Origin: Roseivivax jejudonensis
GTDB taxonomy: Bacteria > Pseudomonadota > Alphaproteobacteria > Rhodobacterales > Rhodobacteraceae
Direction of reading: 5' to 3'
DNA length: 64,000 bases
NCBI RefSeq assembly: GCF_900172265.1
Contig: NZ_FWFK01000002.1
Location: forward strand, 124,001 to 188,000
Shown here: piece by piece, positions 41,695-51,055 of the stretch
How the letters are laid out: every line of letters begins with the position of its first letter
Numbering within the stretch: position 1 is the first letter of the stretch
The notes under the pieces: model-generated
The model's input: only the letters and a program-made list of their open reading frames with translations
Databases searched by the model: none
Told to the model about the DNA's origin: nothing
Translations under genes and position numbers: made by a program

Positions 41695-43371
41695 ATGAGC
41701 ATCTTCACACGCCTTCTCGTGAGCACCGCGCTCACCCTTCCGGTCGCTGCCGCGCCGGCCTTCGCGCAATCGTCGGACCAGCCCTGCGACGAGCTGTCCG
41801 CGATGATCGAGGACGGCCTGCCGCAGGACGCGCCCATGTCCGAGGACGAACTGCAGACAACCGTGGAAAACGGTGAAGCCGAGGCCTGCGCCACGCAGCT
41901 CGCGCAGCTCGAGGACATGCAGTCCGAGACCGACACCGACAGCGCCGAGGCCAGCGACAGCGCGACCGCCGAAGCGGACGCCGAGGCCAGCGCCGACGCC
42001 ACCGTGGCCGAGCGCGAGCAGACCACCGTGCAGATCGACGAAGAGCGTGTCGTCGAGGGCATCGTGCGCCTCGAGCGCGAGGCGCCGCAGGTCGACGTCG
42101 AGCAAGGCGCCGCCGAGGTGACCGTCGAGAACGCAGAGCCCGACGTCACCGTCCAGCAGCAGCAGCCGGAAATCACCGTGCGCCAGCCGCAGGCGACCGT
42201 GTCGCTCGAAATGGCGCAGCCGACCGTGCGCATCGACCAGCCGGCGCCCGAGATCACCATCACCATGCCGGATCCGAACGTGAACGTCGCGGACGCCGAG
42301 CCGCAGGTCGACGTTCAGCAAGGTGAGCCGACCGTGTCGCTGCAGCAGGCCGCGCCGCAGGTGAACCTCGACCTCCGCGTGGTGGACAACGAGGATGCGA
42401 CCGGCGAAGGCGTGCAGGTCGAGGACTCGCAGTCCGGCAGCACCTATGCCGAGGGCGAGGCACAAGAGCTGCAGCCAATCGAGAACGCCGAAGTCGCGGT
42501 AACCCAGGCCGAACCGCAGGTGACCGTGCGCCAGACGGCATCGCAATCGGGCGACGGGTCGGACAGCTCCGCCGAGGGCGGCAACTCCGGCAATGTCACG
42601 TTCGAAAGCGCCGGCACGCCGACCGTGAACTACGAGTCTTCCGAGCCGAACATCGAATTCAACATGACCGGTGAGCCGCAGGTCGAATTCACGCAGTCCG
42701 GCGAGCCGCAGATCACGATGCAGACCGCGCAGTCGGGTGACGCCTCCGAAGACTCGTCGACGCAGCAGGGCTCTTCAAACCAGTCCGGCGGATCGCAGGA
42801 CGAGGACATGCAAACGGCTGATGCCGAGCAGTCCGGCACCGAGACCGAGGACATGCAGTCGGCGAACGCCGAGCAGTCGGGCACCGAGACCGAGGACATG
42901 CAGTCGGCGGACGCCGAGCAGTCCGGCACCGAGACCGAAGACATGCAGTCGGCGGACGCCGAGCAGTCGGGCACCGAGACCGAGGACATGCAGTCGGCCG
43001 ATGCCGAGCAGTCGGGCACCGAAACGGAAGACATGCAGTCGGCCGATGCCGAAGGCGGTTCGGGCACCGACATGCAGATTGACGGCTACGAGGCCGTCGC
43101 GGCGACCGATGTCGAGCGTGACGAGCTGACGGATACGGCGCTCTTCAACACCAACAACGAGCGCATCGGCGACATCGAAGAAGCTGTCGGTGGCGACGGG
43201 ATCGAGCGCATCGTCGTCGGTGTCGGCGGGTTCCTCGGTCTTGGCGAGCGCCAGGTGGCCCTCGCGATGGACGAGCTTCAGGTCATGCGTGCGACCGAAG
43301 GTGACGACGTCCGCGTCTACACCAACATGACCCGCGAAGAGCTTGAAAACATGGAGCGTTACGAGGGCTGA
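41695..43371 (+). CDS. secreted acidic repeat protein with C-terminal PRC-barrel
   Basis: A 558-residue exported protein: Sec signal SIFTRLLVSTALTLPVAAAPAFAQS, then an acidic region. Residues about 110-240 are irregular short strands of the type PQVDVEQG / PDVTVQQQ / PEITVRQP / PTVRIDQP, suggesting a beta-rich repeat fold. Residues about 370-459 are five and a half copies of a 15-residue unit with core EDMQSADAEQSG. The last 90 residues (LTDTALFNTNNERIGDIEEAV, VGVGGFLGLGERQVALAMDELQVM) form a PRC-barrel. A strong terminator follows. Function unknown; many Asp/Glu suggest cation binding or a disordered spacer in the periplasm or outside. Confidence 0.8.
   Translation: MSIFTRLLVSTALTLPVAAAPAFAQSSDQPCDELSAMIEDGLPQDAPMSEDELQTTVENGEAEACATQLAQLEDMQSETDTDSAEASDSATAEADAEASADATVAEREQTTVQIDEERVVEGIVRLEREAPQVDVEQGAAEVTVENAEPDVTVQQQQPEITVRQPQATVSLEMAQPTVRIDQPAPEITITMPDPNVNVADAEPQVDVQQGEPTVSLQQAAPQVNLDLRVVDNEDATGEGVQVEDSQSGSTYAEGEAQELQPIENAEVAVTQAEPQVTVRQTASQSGDGSDSSAEGGNSGNVTFESAGTPTVNYESSEPNIEFNMTGEPQVEFTQSGEPQITMQTAQSGDASEDSSTQQGSSNQSGGSQDEDMQTADAEQSGTETEDMQSANAEQSGTETEDMQSADAEQSGTETEDMQSADAEQSGTETEDMQSADAEQSGTETEDMQSADAEGGSGTDMQIDGYEAVAATDVERDELTDTALFNTNNERIGDIEEAVGGDGIERIVVGVGGFLGLGERQVALAMDELQVMRATEGDDVRVYTNMTREELENMERYEG
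42802..43071 (+). repeat. 45-bp coding tandem repeat, five copies plus a partial
   Basis: Full units at 42802, 42847, 42892, 42937 and 42982, then a degenerate copy at 43027-43071. Each encodes 15 residues (EDMQSADAEQSG plus TET). Copies differ by few, mostly synonymous changes, which indicates recent expansion, so copy number may vary between strains. Confidence 0.9.
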
Positions 43372-43396
43372 GCTACCTCGTTGCGAAATCGCGAAA

Positions 43397-43425
43397 GGGC
43401 CGGTGCGACCGCACCGGCCCTTTTT
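43397..43425 (+). terminator. intrinsic terminator after PRC-barrel gene
   Basis: GGGCCGGTGC / GCACCGGCCC, 10-bp perfect stem with a GACC loop, directly followed by TTTTT. The AAA before the stem on the other side could let it also end the leftward aldolase transcript. Confidence 0.9.
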
Positions 43426-43440
43426 CGTGCGCCGGCGCCG

Positions 43441-44343
43441 TCAGGCCGAGGCGCGGTAGATCTTGTCGATGTTGCCGCCGAGCGCCGCGTTGAACTCGTC
43501 GTCCGATTGCTGGCGGGACAGCCCTTCGGTGAGCGCGCGGCTGAAGCTGGCGATCATCTTGGGGTTCTTCGACAACCGCTCGCAGGCCTCGTCGGTCGAG
43601 TATCCGCCCGACAATGCGACGACCCGCAGCACACGCGGGTGATCCGCAAGCGCATCGTAGAGGCCCGGCTCCGATGGAATCGTGAGCTTCAGCATCACCG
43701 TCTCGTCGTCGGGCAGCGTGTCGAGTGCCGCGGCGAGCGCATCGCGCAGCATGACCTCGGCCTCTGCCTTGGTGTCGGAGTGGATATCCACCTCGGGCTC
43801 CAGGATCGGCACGAGCCCCTTGCCGCAGACGGTGCGGCCGACCTCGATCTGCTGGTCGACGATGCCGCGAATGCCGTCCGCGTTCGCCTCGTGAATGACC
43901 GAGCGCTCCTTCGTGCCGAAGATGCCGAAGCCCCGCGCCTCGTCGAGCAGTGTCTCCAGCCCCGGCATCGGCTTCATCAGTTGAACGCCGTTGGCCTTGT
44001 CCTCCAGCCCCTTGTCGATCTTGAGAAAGGGCACCACGCCGCGGCTGTTCCACAGAAGATCCGCCGTCGGGCGTCCCTCGATCTCGCCGCGCATGGTGCG
44101 TTCGAACAGGATGGCTCCCAACACCTTTTCGCTGGTGAAGTCCGGCGCGGTTATGATGCGTGCCCGCATCTCGTGGATCAGCGCGAACATCTCCTCTTCG
44201 CCGTCATAGGCGTCTTCTTCGACGCCGTAGAGCCGCAGCGCCTTCGGCGTCGATCCGCCAGACTGGTCGAGCGCGGCGATGAAGCCGGTCCCGGTCTCCA
44301 TGCGGCGAGCCATCTCGGCGTGCTGGGCGGTGTCCTTGGCCAT
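43441..44343 (-). CDS. class I fructose-bisphosphate aldolase
   Basis: A 300-residue Schiff-base aldolase that cleaves or forms fructose 1,6-bisphosphate in glycolysis or gluconeogenesis. I start at the ATG at 44343 ([15 protein letters not shown]), 8 nt after AGAGG. Pattern of the bacterial class I enzyme: [61 protein letters not shown] (candidate Schiff-base lysine) and [17 protein letters not shown]. Last in a leftward run after the P450 gene. Confidence 0.92.
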   Translation of the reverse strand: MAKDTAQHAEMARRMETGTGFIAALDQSGGSTPKALRLYGVEEDAYDGEEEMFALIHEMRARIITAPDFTSEKVLGAILFERTMRGEIEGRPTADLLWNSRGVVPFLKIDKGLEDKANGVQLMKPMPGLETLLDEARGFGIFGTKERSVIHEANADGIRGIVDQQIEVGRTVCGKGLVPILEPEVDIHSDTKAEAEVMLRDALAAALDTLPDDETVMLKLTIPSEPGLYDALADHPRVLRVVALSGGYSTDEACERLSKNPKMIASFSRALTEGLSRQQSDDEFNAALGGNIDKIYRASA

Positions 44344-44435
44344 GTGTGCGACCTCTTTCCTCGGCAATGATCCTGTCGATACCGGGTCTACGACATGCCC
44401 CGGCGCGAGGATAGAGCGGCGCGCGGGCTTTAACG

Positions 44436-45827
44436 CTAACGGCGCGGTTCGCCGCCCTTTCGTGGCCCGAGGCGCAGGTGGATCCCGTCGCGCGCCCGCA
44501 CCGTGAGGTGCGCGACCGGCGCCGGGACCTTGCCCGGAACGGGCGCGACGGTGATGTCGCGCAGGATCCGCGCCAGCAGGAGGGGTCCCTCCGCCATCGC
44601 GAATCCCGCCCCAGGACAGACCCGTGCCCCGCCTGAGAACGGGATGAACGCATAACGCGCCGCGGCCCGTCCGGCGTCGGTCGACCAGCGCGCGGGATCG
44701 AACCCGTCGGGGTCAGGCCAGTGCCGGTCGTTGCGATGCAGGTGCCACGGGCTCAGCACGATCTGCGCGCCGCGCGGCACGGCGCGGTCCCGGAACCGCT
44801 CCGGGCAGGCCGCCTGCCGCACCATCATCGGCACCGGCGGATAGAGACGCAGCGCCTCGCGAAAGACGTCGCGCGCAATGCGCAGCCGGCCGAGATCGTC
44901 CGGGGCGCCGGTGACCGCCGTAGCCTCGGCCGCCACCTTGGCCTGCCACTCGGGATGGGTGGCGAGGAGGTAGAGCGCCCAGGACAGCGCCGAGGCCGAG
45001 GTCTCGTGCCCCGCAAGAAAGAAGATCGCGACCTGGTCGACCATCTCTTCGGTGGTGAAGGTCTCGCCGGTTTCGGGATCGGCCGTGGTCATGATCTTCG
45101 TCGCGAGATCGTCGGGCGCCGTGCCGGCCCGGATCTCGGCCATCCGGCGCGCGGTCAGCTCGGTGATCCGGGCCCGGATCCGGCGCGCGGCGCGCTTCGT
45201 GTCGCGCCGGAAGAACCGCGGGATGGCGCGCGGCAAAGGAATGAAGGCGGCAAGGTTCAGGATCGGCTGGCTGCGCTGATAGGCGCGGAACTCGGTGAAC
45301 ACGGCCTGCGCCAGATGATCCTCGATCGGGATCGAGAACAGCGTGCGAAAGATGACGTCGGCGGCGGCATGGCTGGCCTCGGCCTCGATCTCCACCTCCG
45401 CGCCGGCCGCGGCCCGGTCGGCCAGCCGCTCTGCCGCGGCCTCGGCCGCCGCCCACATTGCCGGCCATGTGTCGCGCAACCGCCCGCCCTCAAAGGCCGG
45501 GTCGATGATCCGGCGCTGCCGTTCCCACAGCGCGCCATTGGTCAGGAACACGCTGTTGCCCAGAAGTGGGCGCAGCCCCTCGCCGATCCTGTCGGATTTC
45601 GGAAAGTCGCGGGGCCGCTCCTTCAGCACCGTGCGGATCAGCGCGGGCTCGTTAACCATGAAGGAACGGAAGAACGGCGTTCGGAACTCGGCCATTTTCG
45701 CGCGATAGAGACGCTCTGGCTGCGCCGACAGGATATCGGCGCGAAAGAGCCGCGCATACCGCCAGAGCGACACTCGTTCGGCGCGCGATGGCGGCTTCGG
45801 CGGGCGCGGCCGGTCGGCGTCGCTCAT
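44436..45827 (-). CDS. cytochrome P450
   Basis: A 463-residue soluble-type heme monooxygenase. The I-helix oxygen site is [14 protein letters not shown], the K-helix ExxR is in [13 protein letters not shown], and the heme loop [14 protein letters not shown] has Cys404 as axial ligand. [45 protein letters not shown] is a normal meander. ATG at 45827 overlaps the stop of the upstream hydrolase gene by 4 nt. No ferredoxin or reductase gene is adjacent. The CYP family and substrate cannot be fixed from sequence alone; hydrophobic compounds such as fatty acids are a guess. Confidence 0.93.
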   Translation of the reverse strand: MSDADRPRPPKPPSRAERVSLWRYARLFRADILSAQPERLYRAKMAEFRTPFFRSFMVNEPALIRTVLKERPRDFPKSDRIGEGLRPLLGNSVFLTNGALWERQRRIIDPAFEGGRLRDTWPAMWAAAEAAAERLADRAAAGAEVEIEAEASHAAADVIFRTLFSIPIEDHLAQAVFTEFRAYQRSQPILNLAAFIPLPRAIPRFFRRDTKRAARRIRARITELTARRMAEIRAGTAPDDLATKIMTTADPETGETFTTEEMVDQVAIFFLAGHETSASALSWALYLLATHPEWQAKVAAEATAVTGAPDDLGRLRIARDVFREALRLYPPVPMMVRQAACPERFRDRAVPRGAQIVLSPWHLHRNDRHWPDPDGFDPARWSTDAGRAAARYAFIPFSGGARVCPGAGFAMAEGPLLLARILRDITVAPVPGKVPAPVAHLTVRARDGIHLRLGPRKGGEPRR

Positions 45828-47077
45828 GCCGCCATCGAGGTGAACTTGGACACCGGCACGTCGATCCGGCTCGCCGACGGCGGCCGGTCGGCATAGCGTG
45901 TCCCGAGGCTGAGCGGGCCAGCGGTGATCTGGAAATAGTCGTAGTCCAGCGGGCGATCGAACGCGCAGAGATACTGGAAGTGCAGCCGGAAGAAGCGCCA
46001 GCGCAGGCTCCGCCACAGCTCGGGGCTGAGCGAGCGTGTGAACTGCGCCGAGAAGACCAAAGGCCAGCGCTTGCGCTCCGGCGCGACGCCCGACACCGCG
46101 ACCGGGTCGCAGAGCGCGAAGGCGCAGCCGTCGCCGGGCGCCGTCACGTCGACCCACGTGATCTCGTCGCGCGTCGAGAGGAAATGCAGATCCGCCCGCA
46201 GGCGATGAGCCCCGGGCAGGAACGACACCATCGGCACCACCTGCCCGAGCGAGAGGAAGGCGAGGCGCGGACCGTTGGCCGGCGCGCGGCCCGCGCGGAT
46301 CAGGTCGGCGAGGATCGACACAGCGAGATGCGCGCCGGACGAATGGCCCACGATCAGCACCTCGTCCACGTCATCGGCCAGCGCGGCAGCGATCTCGGCG
46401 CCGAATACGGCCATCCGCGCCTCGAGCGCGGGCGGGTTCGCCCCCCGGCAACTCGCCGAATAGGCGTAGTCGTGCATCAGGTAGTAGGCGAACAATCGGT
46501 TGTCCTTCGCCCGGAACCAGCGCAGCGCGGCGACCGCCGCCGCCCCCCCGGCGCCGTAGCCGACGATCCGGGCGAGAACGCCCGAGACAGGGCCGAGGAG
46601 CGCGCCAGCGACCGCGACCGCTGCCCAAAGGAGACCCAGCGCCACGCAAAGCTGCAGCAACAGCATCCCAACCGGATAGAGCGCGGCGATCACTGGGCCC
46701 TTGCGCAGCAGCATCAAGCGGCGCAGCGCGCCCGAGGCGATGTAGATCCACGCCGTCCGGACGAGCTGCAGGTAGGTGCCGGGGATGCTGTTCGACATGC
46801 TGTCGCGCACGATGTCCGACCAGACCAGAACCTCGATCTCCGCAGCAGTGCGCGCGCCGGCGATATCGGTCTCGACATGCCAACCGTAGCGCCCGCCGCC
46901 GTTGCGCGGCCGAAGCGCGAGCGCGTATCCGGAGATCCCGGCCTGCGCCGCGCCCTCGCGGCGATAGAGCTCGCGATAGCGCCGGGGATGGATCGGGTCG
47001 TAGCCCGGGATGTAGAACACCCGGCGCCGCCGCACCTCCTGCGCAGTCTTTTCGCTGTCCGGTGTCGTCTCGGTCAT
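45824..47077 (-). CDS. membrane-associated alpha/beta hydrolase coupled to P450
   Basis: A 417-residue protein: N-terminal RRRVFYIPGYDPIHPRRYRELYRRE (first strand of a hydrolase fold), two or three membrane segments (VIAALYPVGMLLLQLCVALGLLW, ALLGPVSGVLARIVGYGAGGA), then the nucleophile elbow EVLIVGHSSGAHLAVSIL with a GxSxG serine. Later features include LAFLSLGQVVPMVSFL and DEITWVDVTAPGDGCAF. It is not a classical lipase length. Expected to hydrolyse an ester or thioester at the inner membrane. It overlaps the P450 gene by 4 nt, which implies stoichiometric production. Confidence 0.75.
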   Translation of the reverse strand: MTETTPDSEKTAQEVRRRRVFYIPGYDPIHPRRYRELYRREGAAQAGISGYALALRPRNGGGRYGWHVETDIAGARTAAEIEVLVWSDIVRDSMSNSIPGTYLQLVRTAWIYIASGALRRLMLLRKGPVIAALYPVGMLLLQLCVALGLLWAAVAVAGALLGPVSGVLARIVGYGAGGAAAVAALRWFRAKDNRLFAYYLMHDYAYSASCRGANPPALEARMAVFGAEIAAALADDVDEVLIVGHSSGAHLAVSILADLIRAGRAPANGPRLAFLSLGQVVPMVSFLPGAHRLRADLHFLSTRDEITWVDVTAPGDGCAFALCDPVAVSGVAPERKRWPLVFSAQFTRSLSPELWRSLRWRFFRLHFQYLCAFDRPLDYDYFQITAGPLSLGTRYADRPPSASRIDVPVSKFTSMAA

Positions 47078-47147
47078 CGCCGGATCGTAGCCCGGCAAGC
47101 CGGCCAGTTTAAGGCGCCAAGCAGGGCGAAAATCCGGCGTGCGCCGC

Positions 47148-47900
47148 TCAGCCCAGCATCGCCAGCGCAGGGAACGTCTCGAGCAGCCAGAACGAGAAGG
47201 CGGAGAACGCCCCGGTCAGAAGCGCGAGCCCGACCCCGACGAGCAACAGGCCCATGACCCGCTCGATCGTCTTCATGTGCCGCTTGATACGGTTCATCAC
47301 GCCCATCGCGCGGCTGAGGAAGAATGCTGCGAGCAGGAACGGTATGCCGAGGCCCGCCGCATAGACCCCCAGAAGAACGGTGCCGCGCGCGACGTTGGCC
47401 TCCGATGCCGCGAGCGACAGGATCGCGCCGAGCTGTGGACCTATGCAGGGCGTCCAGCCGAAGGCGAAGGCCAAGCCCAGAAGGTAGGCGCCGAAGGCGG
47501 AGCCGCCGCTTTCGCCGGCGTCGATCCGCGCCTCCCGGTCGAGGAACGGGATCCGGAAGACCCCGAGGAAATGCAGGCCGAACACGATCACCACGACGCC
47601 CGCGGCCCGCGCCAGCCAGATCTGGTTCTGCAGGAAGAACGCGCCGAAGGCCGACGCGGTGAACCCCAGGAGGATGAACACGGTCGACAGTCCGAGAACG
47701 AAGAACAGCGCGGCGATCCCGGCCTTGGCGCGCGCCGAGCCGCCGGCGCGCATCTCGGTCACCGACACGCCGGACATGAAGGCGAGATAGGGTGGCACGA
47801 TCGGCAGGACGCACGGGCTGAGAAAGGAGATCACGCCCGCGGTCAGCGCCACGAACATGCCGGGCAGCAGACCCGCATCGATGATCTCGATTCCGAACAT
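47148..47900 (-). CDS. ccdA: cytochrome c biogenesis protein CcdA
   Basis: A 250-residue membrane protein with six to seven helices. It passes electrons from thioredoxin across the inner membrane to reduce apocytochrome c or other periplasmic thiols. The two redox cysteines are in FLSPCVLPIVPPYLAFMSG (first helix) and GWTPCIGPQLGAIL (fourth helix). ATG at 47900; a TTG two codons upstream is possible. Divergent from tusA with a short shared promoter gap, and upstream of the hydrolase/P450 pair (70-bp gap). Confidence 0.92.
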   Translation of the reverse strand: MFGIEIIDAGLLPGMFVALTAGVISFLSPCVLPIVPPYLAFMSGVSVTEMRAGGSARAKAGIAALFFVLGLSTVFILLGFTASAFGAFFLQNQIWLARAAGVVVIVFGLHFLGVFRIPFLDREARIDAGESGGSAFGAYLLGLAFAFGWTPCIGPQLGAILSLAASEANVARGTVLLGVYAAGLGIPFLLAAFFLSRAMGVMNRIKRHMKTIERVMGLLLVGVGLALLTGAFSAFSFWLLETFPALAMLG

Positions 47901-47993
47901 GGCCAAGGCTTAGGTCATCCGTGGCGGCGCGTCACGGCTCTACCGGTCACAGGAGCGTGGACAAGCTGACATAATCGCCCTAGCCCTTCGCGC

Positions 47994-48215
47994 ATGACAC
48001 GTGAACTCGATGCCACCGGCCTGCTCTGCCCCCTGCCCGTTCTCAAGGCGCGCAAACGTCTTTCGGCGCTTGCCGCGGGCGAGATCCTCGTGGTCACGAC
48101 GGACGACCCGGCCGCGATCGTGGACATGCCGCACTTCTGCACGGAGTCCGGCCACGCGCTGGAGGACAGCCGAGAGGACGGCGCCCGCATGATCTGGACG
48201 ATCCGCAAGGCCTGA
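47994..48215 (+). CDS. tusA: TusA-type sulfurtransferase
   Basis: A 73-residue sulfur carrier with the CPxP motif in ATGLLCPLPVLKARKRL, where the cysteine carries persulfide. The remainder (EILVVTTDDPAAIVDMPHFC, GHALEDSREDG) is the usual two-layer fold. It may serve tRNA thiolation or general sulfur trafficking. Monocistronic, convergent with rne, with a hairpin terminator between. Confidence 0.9.
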   Translation: MTRELDATGLLCPLPVLKARKRLSALAAGEILVVTTDDPAAIVDMPHFCTESGHALEDSREDGARMIWTIRKA

Positions 48216-48233
48216 GCCGGCAGATACGCAGAC

Positions 48234-48256
48234 GCCCCGCGACGGGGTCGCGGGGC
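48234..48256. terminator. hairpin between convergent tusA and rne
   Basis: GCCCCGCGA / TCGCGGGGC, 9-bp perfect stem with a 5-nt loop. It can act on both strands and is the only strong dyad in the 74-bp gap. Confidence 0.65.
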
Positions 48257-48289
48257 GCTTGATCGTGTCGCTGTATCTTGGTCGGGCGC

Positions 48290-51055
48290 TCAGAGACCGA
48301 GCGACCACCAGCCACGTTTCTTGGGCTTGCGCGCCTCGTCGGCCTCCGAGTTGTCGTCCGCGGACGAGCCGTCCTCCGTGCCGGCACGCTCCTCCGTTGC
48401 GACGGCGGCGCCGTTGCCGGACTGGGTTTCGGTCGTCGGTGCGTCGCCCGGCTCGGTAGGAGCATCGGTCTCGACTTCGGCCTGCGTCGCCGCGGCTTCG
48501 GCCGGTGCGGGCGTCGGCTCCGGCGCGTCGGCCGGGGCGTCAGGCTCCGGCGTTGCCACCTCGGCCGCGGTCGCGGCGGCCGCCGCTGCCGGCGCGGCAT
48601 CGGTCTCAGCCGATTCTTCGGCCTTCGCAGCGTCTTCCGATGCTTTCTTCGACGCCGAAGAGCGGCTGCGCGACCGGCTGCGCGTGGGCTTCTTCTTCGG
48701 CTTCGGCGCCGCGTCTTCGGACGCCTCGACGTCCGTCGCGTCCTCCGCTGCCGCCGCATCGGCGGGCTCGGCCGCCTCGGCATCCTCCGTATCGGCGGCC
48801 TTCTTCGCAGCAGCGGGCTTCGCCTTCGGCTTGGCCGGTGCGCTGTCGTCATCCTCGTCGGACGCGTCCAAGGTTCCGGTGTCCTGCGACTCGGCCGATT
48901 GAGTTTCGCCATTGGCGGACTTGGACTTGCGCCGCCGGCGGCGACGGCGCTTTTTGGGCTTCGGCGCCTCGTCCTGGGTGTCGGCCTCGGCCGAGACCTC
49001 GGAGTCGGTATCCGCGCCGGGCGCTTCGGGGGCCTCCTCCTCGTCGACCTCGTCAGGCACGTCGGAGTCGATTGCGTCCATGATCGCGGCATCGCCCACG
49101 ACCACCGGTGCCGCCACTTCGGGCACAGAGCGGGTCGCTGTCTTGAACTTTTCCATCGAGAAGTCGGGGCTCACCAGCGCGGTGTCGCCCTCGACCCGAA
49201 CGGCCATGCCATAGCGCAGCTCGATACCAGCAATGTGCTCGCGCTTCTGATTGATGAGGAAGTTCGCGATGCCCACAGGGCACTTGACCAGCACCTCGCG
49301 AGAGCGGTTGCGCACGCCCTCTTCCTCGATCTGGCGCAGCACCTGCAGCGCCATGTTGTCGTCCGAACGGATCAGGCCGGTGCCATGGCAGGACGGGCAC
49401 GGCTGCGTCGTCGCCTCGATCATGCCTGGACGCAGGCGCTGCCGGCTCATCTCCAGAAGGCCGAAGCCCGAGATGCGGCCCACCTGGATCCGCGCGCGGT
49501 CGGTCTTCAGCTTTTCCTTCAGCTTCTTCTCGACCGACGCGTTGTTCTTGCGCTCGTCCATGTCGATGAAGTCGATCACGATCAGGCCGGCAAGGTCGCG
49601 CAGACGCAACTGGCGGGCCACCTCCTCGGCGGCCTCGAGGTTGGTCTTGAGCGCCGTCTCCTCGATCGAGCCCTCCTTGGTGGCGCGGCCGGAGTTCACG
49701 TCGATCGCCACCAACGCCTCTGTCACGCCGATCACGATGTAGCCGCCCGACTTCAGCTGAACCGTCGGGTTGAACATCGAGGACAGGTAGCTTTCGACCT
49801 GATAGCGCGCGAAGAGCGGCATCGGGTCGGCGTAGTGTTTCACGTTCTTCGCGTGGGACGGCATGATCATCTTCATGAAGTCCTTGGCGATGCGGTAGCC
49901 GCGGTCGCCCTCCACGAAGACCTCGTCGATGTCGCGATTGTAGAGGTCGCGGATCGACCGTTTGATCAGGTCGCCTTCCTCGTAGATCTTGGCGGGCGCG
50001 ATCGACTTGAGCGTCAGTTCGCGGATCTGCTCCCACAGGCGCTGCAGATACTCGTAGTCGCGCTTGATCTCGGTCTTGGTCCGCTTTGCGCCGGCCGTCC
50101 GGATGATGAGCCCCGCACCGCGCGGCACGTCGATCGACGTCGCGATCTCCTTGAGCTTGGAGCGGTCGGCGGCATTGGTGATCTTGCGCGAGATGCCGCC
50201 GCCTCGTGCGGTGTTCGGCATCAGAACGCAGTAGCGCCCGGCGAGCGACAGGTAGGTGGTCAGCGCCGCACCCTTGTTGCCGCGCTCTTCCTTGACGACC
50301 TGCACCAGCAGGATCTGCCGGACCTTGATGACCTCCTGGATCTTGTACTTCCGCGGCCGCGGCTTGCGCGGCGGGCGGATGTCCTCCTCGGTATCGTCGT
50401 CGGCGACGGACTCGATGCTGTCGTCCTGGGCGCGGGTCGGCTCGGACGGCGCGTCGTCCTCCGTTTCTGCGGACGCGTCGGCATCGCCGGACGCGGCGTC
50501 GTCGGTCGGCTCCTCGACGGGCGTTTCCGGCACCGTCTCCATCGGCGACAGGCCTTCGCCGGTCTCGTCGGCTTCGGCCACGGTGGTGTCGGCACCGCCG
50601 TCGTCTTCGCCCTCGCCATCGCCGAGATCAATCGTTTCCATCCCGGAGATCGTGTCGGGATCCTTCGACGCGACCTGATCGTCAGCCTTCGCGGCCTGCG
50701 CCTTGGACGACGACCGCCGCGAGCGCGAGGTTCGCTTGGGCTTTTCGTCCTCTTCCTCGGCGCGGGCCTGCCGCTCCTCTTCCTCCATCAGCGCCTGACG
50801 GTCGGCGACGGGGATCTGGTAGTAATCCGGATGAATTTCCGAGAAGGCGAGGAAGCCGTGCCGGTTGCCGCCGTAATCGACGAACGCCGCCTGAAGCGAC
50901 GGTTCGACCCGCGTCACCTTTGCGAGGTAGATGTTCCCCGCAAGTTGCCGCTTGTTCTCGGATTCGAAGTCGAATTCCTCGACCTTGTTGCCGTCCACCA
51001 CCACGACGCGGGTTTCCTCCGCGTGGGTGGCGTCGATGAGCATCTTCTTTGCCAT
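48290..51055 (-). CDS. rne: ribonuclease E
   Basis: A 921-residue endoribonuclease central to mRNA decay and rRNA/tRNA maturation. The S1 domain (1-95 and about 230-290) is split by a 130-residue acidic/basic insert with many Asp/Glu and an Arg/Ser patch (KRTSRSRRSSSK). The catalytic core has Asp452 (VAIDVNSGRA) and Asp495 (IVIDFIDMD), which bind Mg, and the Zn-link cysteines Cys553/Cys556 in QPCPSCHGTG. The long C-terminal scaffold has a basic patch (PKKRRRRRRRKSKS), more acidic/Ala repeats and the conserved tip KKRGWWSLGL. ATG at 51055. Confidence 0.96.
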   Translation of the reverse strand: MAKKMLIDATHAEETRVVVVDGNKVEEFDFESENKRQLAGNIYLAKVTRVEPSLQAAFVDYGGNRHGFLAFSEIHPDYYQIPVADRQALMEEEERQARAEEEDEKPKRTSRSRRSSSKAQAAKADDQVASKDPDTISGMETIDLGDGEGEDDGGADTTVAEADETGEGLSPMETVPETPVEEPTDDAASGDADASAETEDDAPSEPTRAQDDSIESVADDDTEEDIRPPRKPRPRKYKIQEVIKVRQILLVQVVKEERGNKGAALTTYLSLAGRYCVLMPNTARGGGISRKITNAADRSKLKEIATSIDVPRGAGLIIRTAGAKRTKTEIKRDYEYLQRLWEQIRELTLKSIAPAKIYEEGDLIKRSIRDLYNRDIDEVFVEGDRGYRIAKDFMKMIMPSHAKNVKHYADPMPLFARYQVESYLSSMFNPTVQLKSGGYIVIGVTEALVAIDVNSGRATKEGSIEETALKTNLEAAEEVARQLRLRDLAGLIVIDFIDMDERKNNASVEKKLKEKLKTDRARIQVGRISGFGLLEMSRQRLRPGMIEATTQPCPSCHGTGLIRSDDNMALQVLRQIEEEGVRNRSREVLVKCPVGIANFLINQKREHIAGIELRYGMAVRVEGDTALVSPDFSMEKFKTATRSVPEVAAPVVVGDAAIMDAIDSDVPDEVDEEEAPEAPGADTDSEVSAEADTQDEAPKPKKRRRRRRRKSKSANGETQSAESQDTGTLDASDEDDDSAPAKPKAKPAAAKKAADTEDAEAAEPADAAAAEDATDVEASEDAAPKPKKKPTRSRSRSRSSASKKASEDAAKAEESAETDAAPAAAAAATAAEVATPEPDAPADAPEPTPAPAEAAATQAEVETDAPTEPGDAPTTETQSGNGAAVATEERAGTEDGSSADDNSEADEARKPKKRGWWSLGL

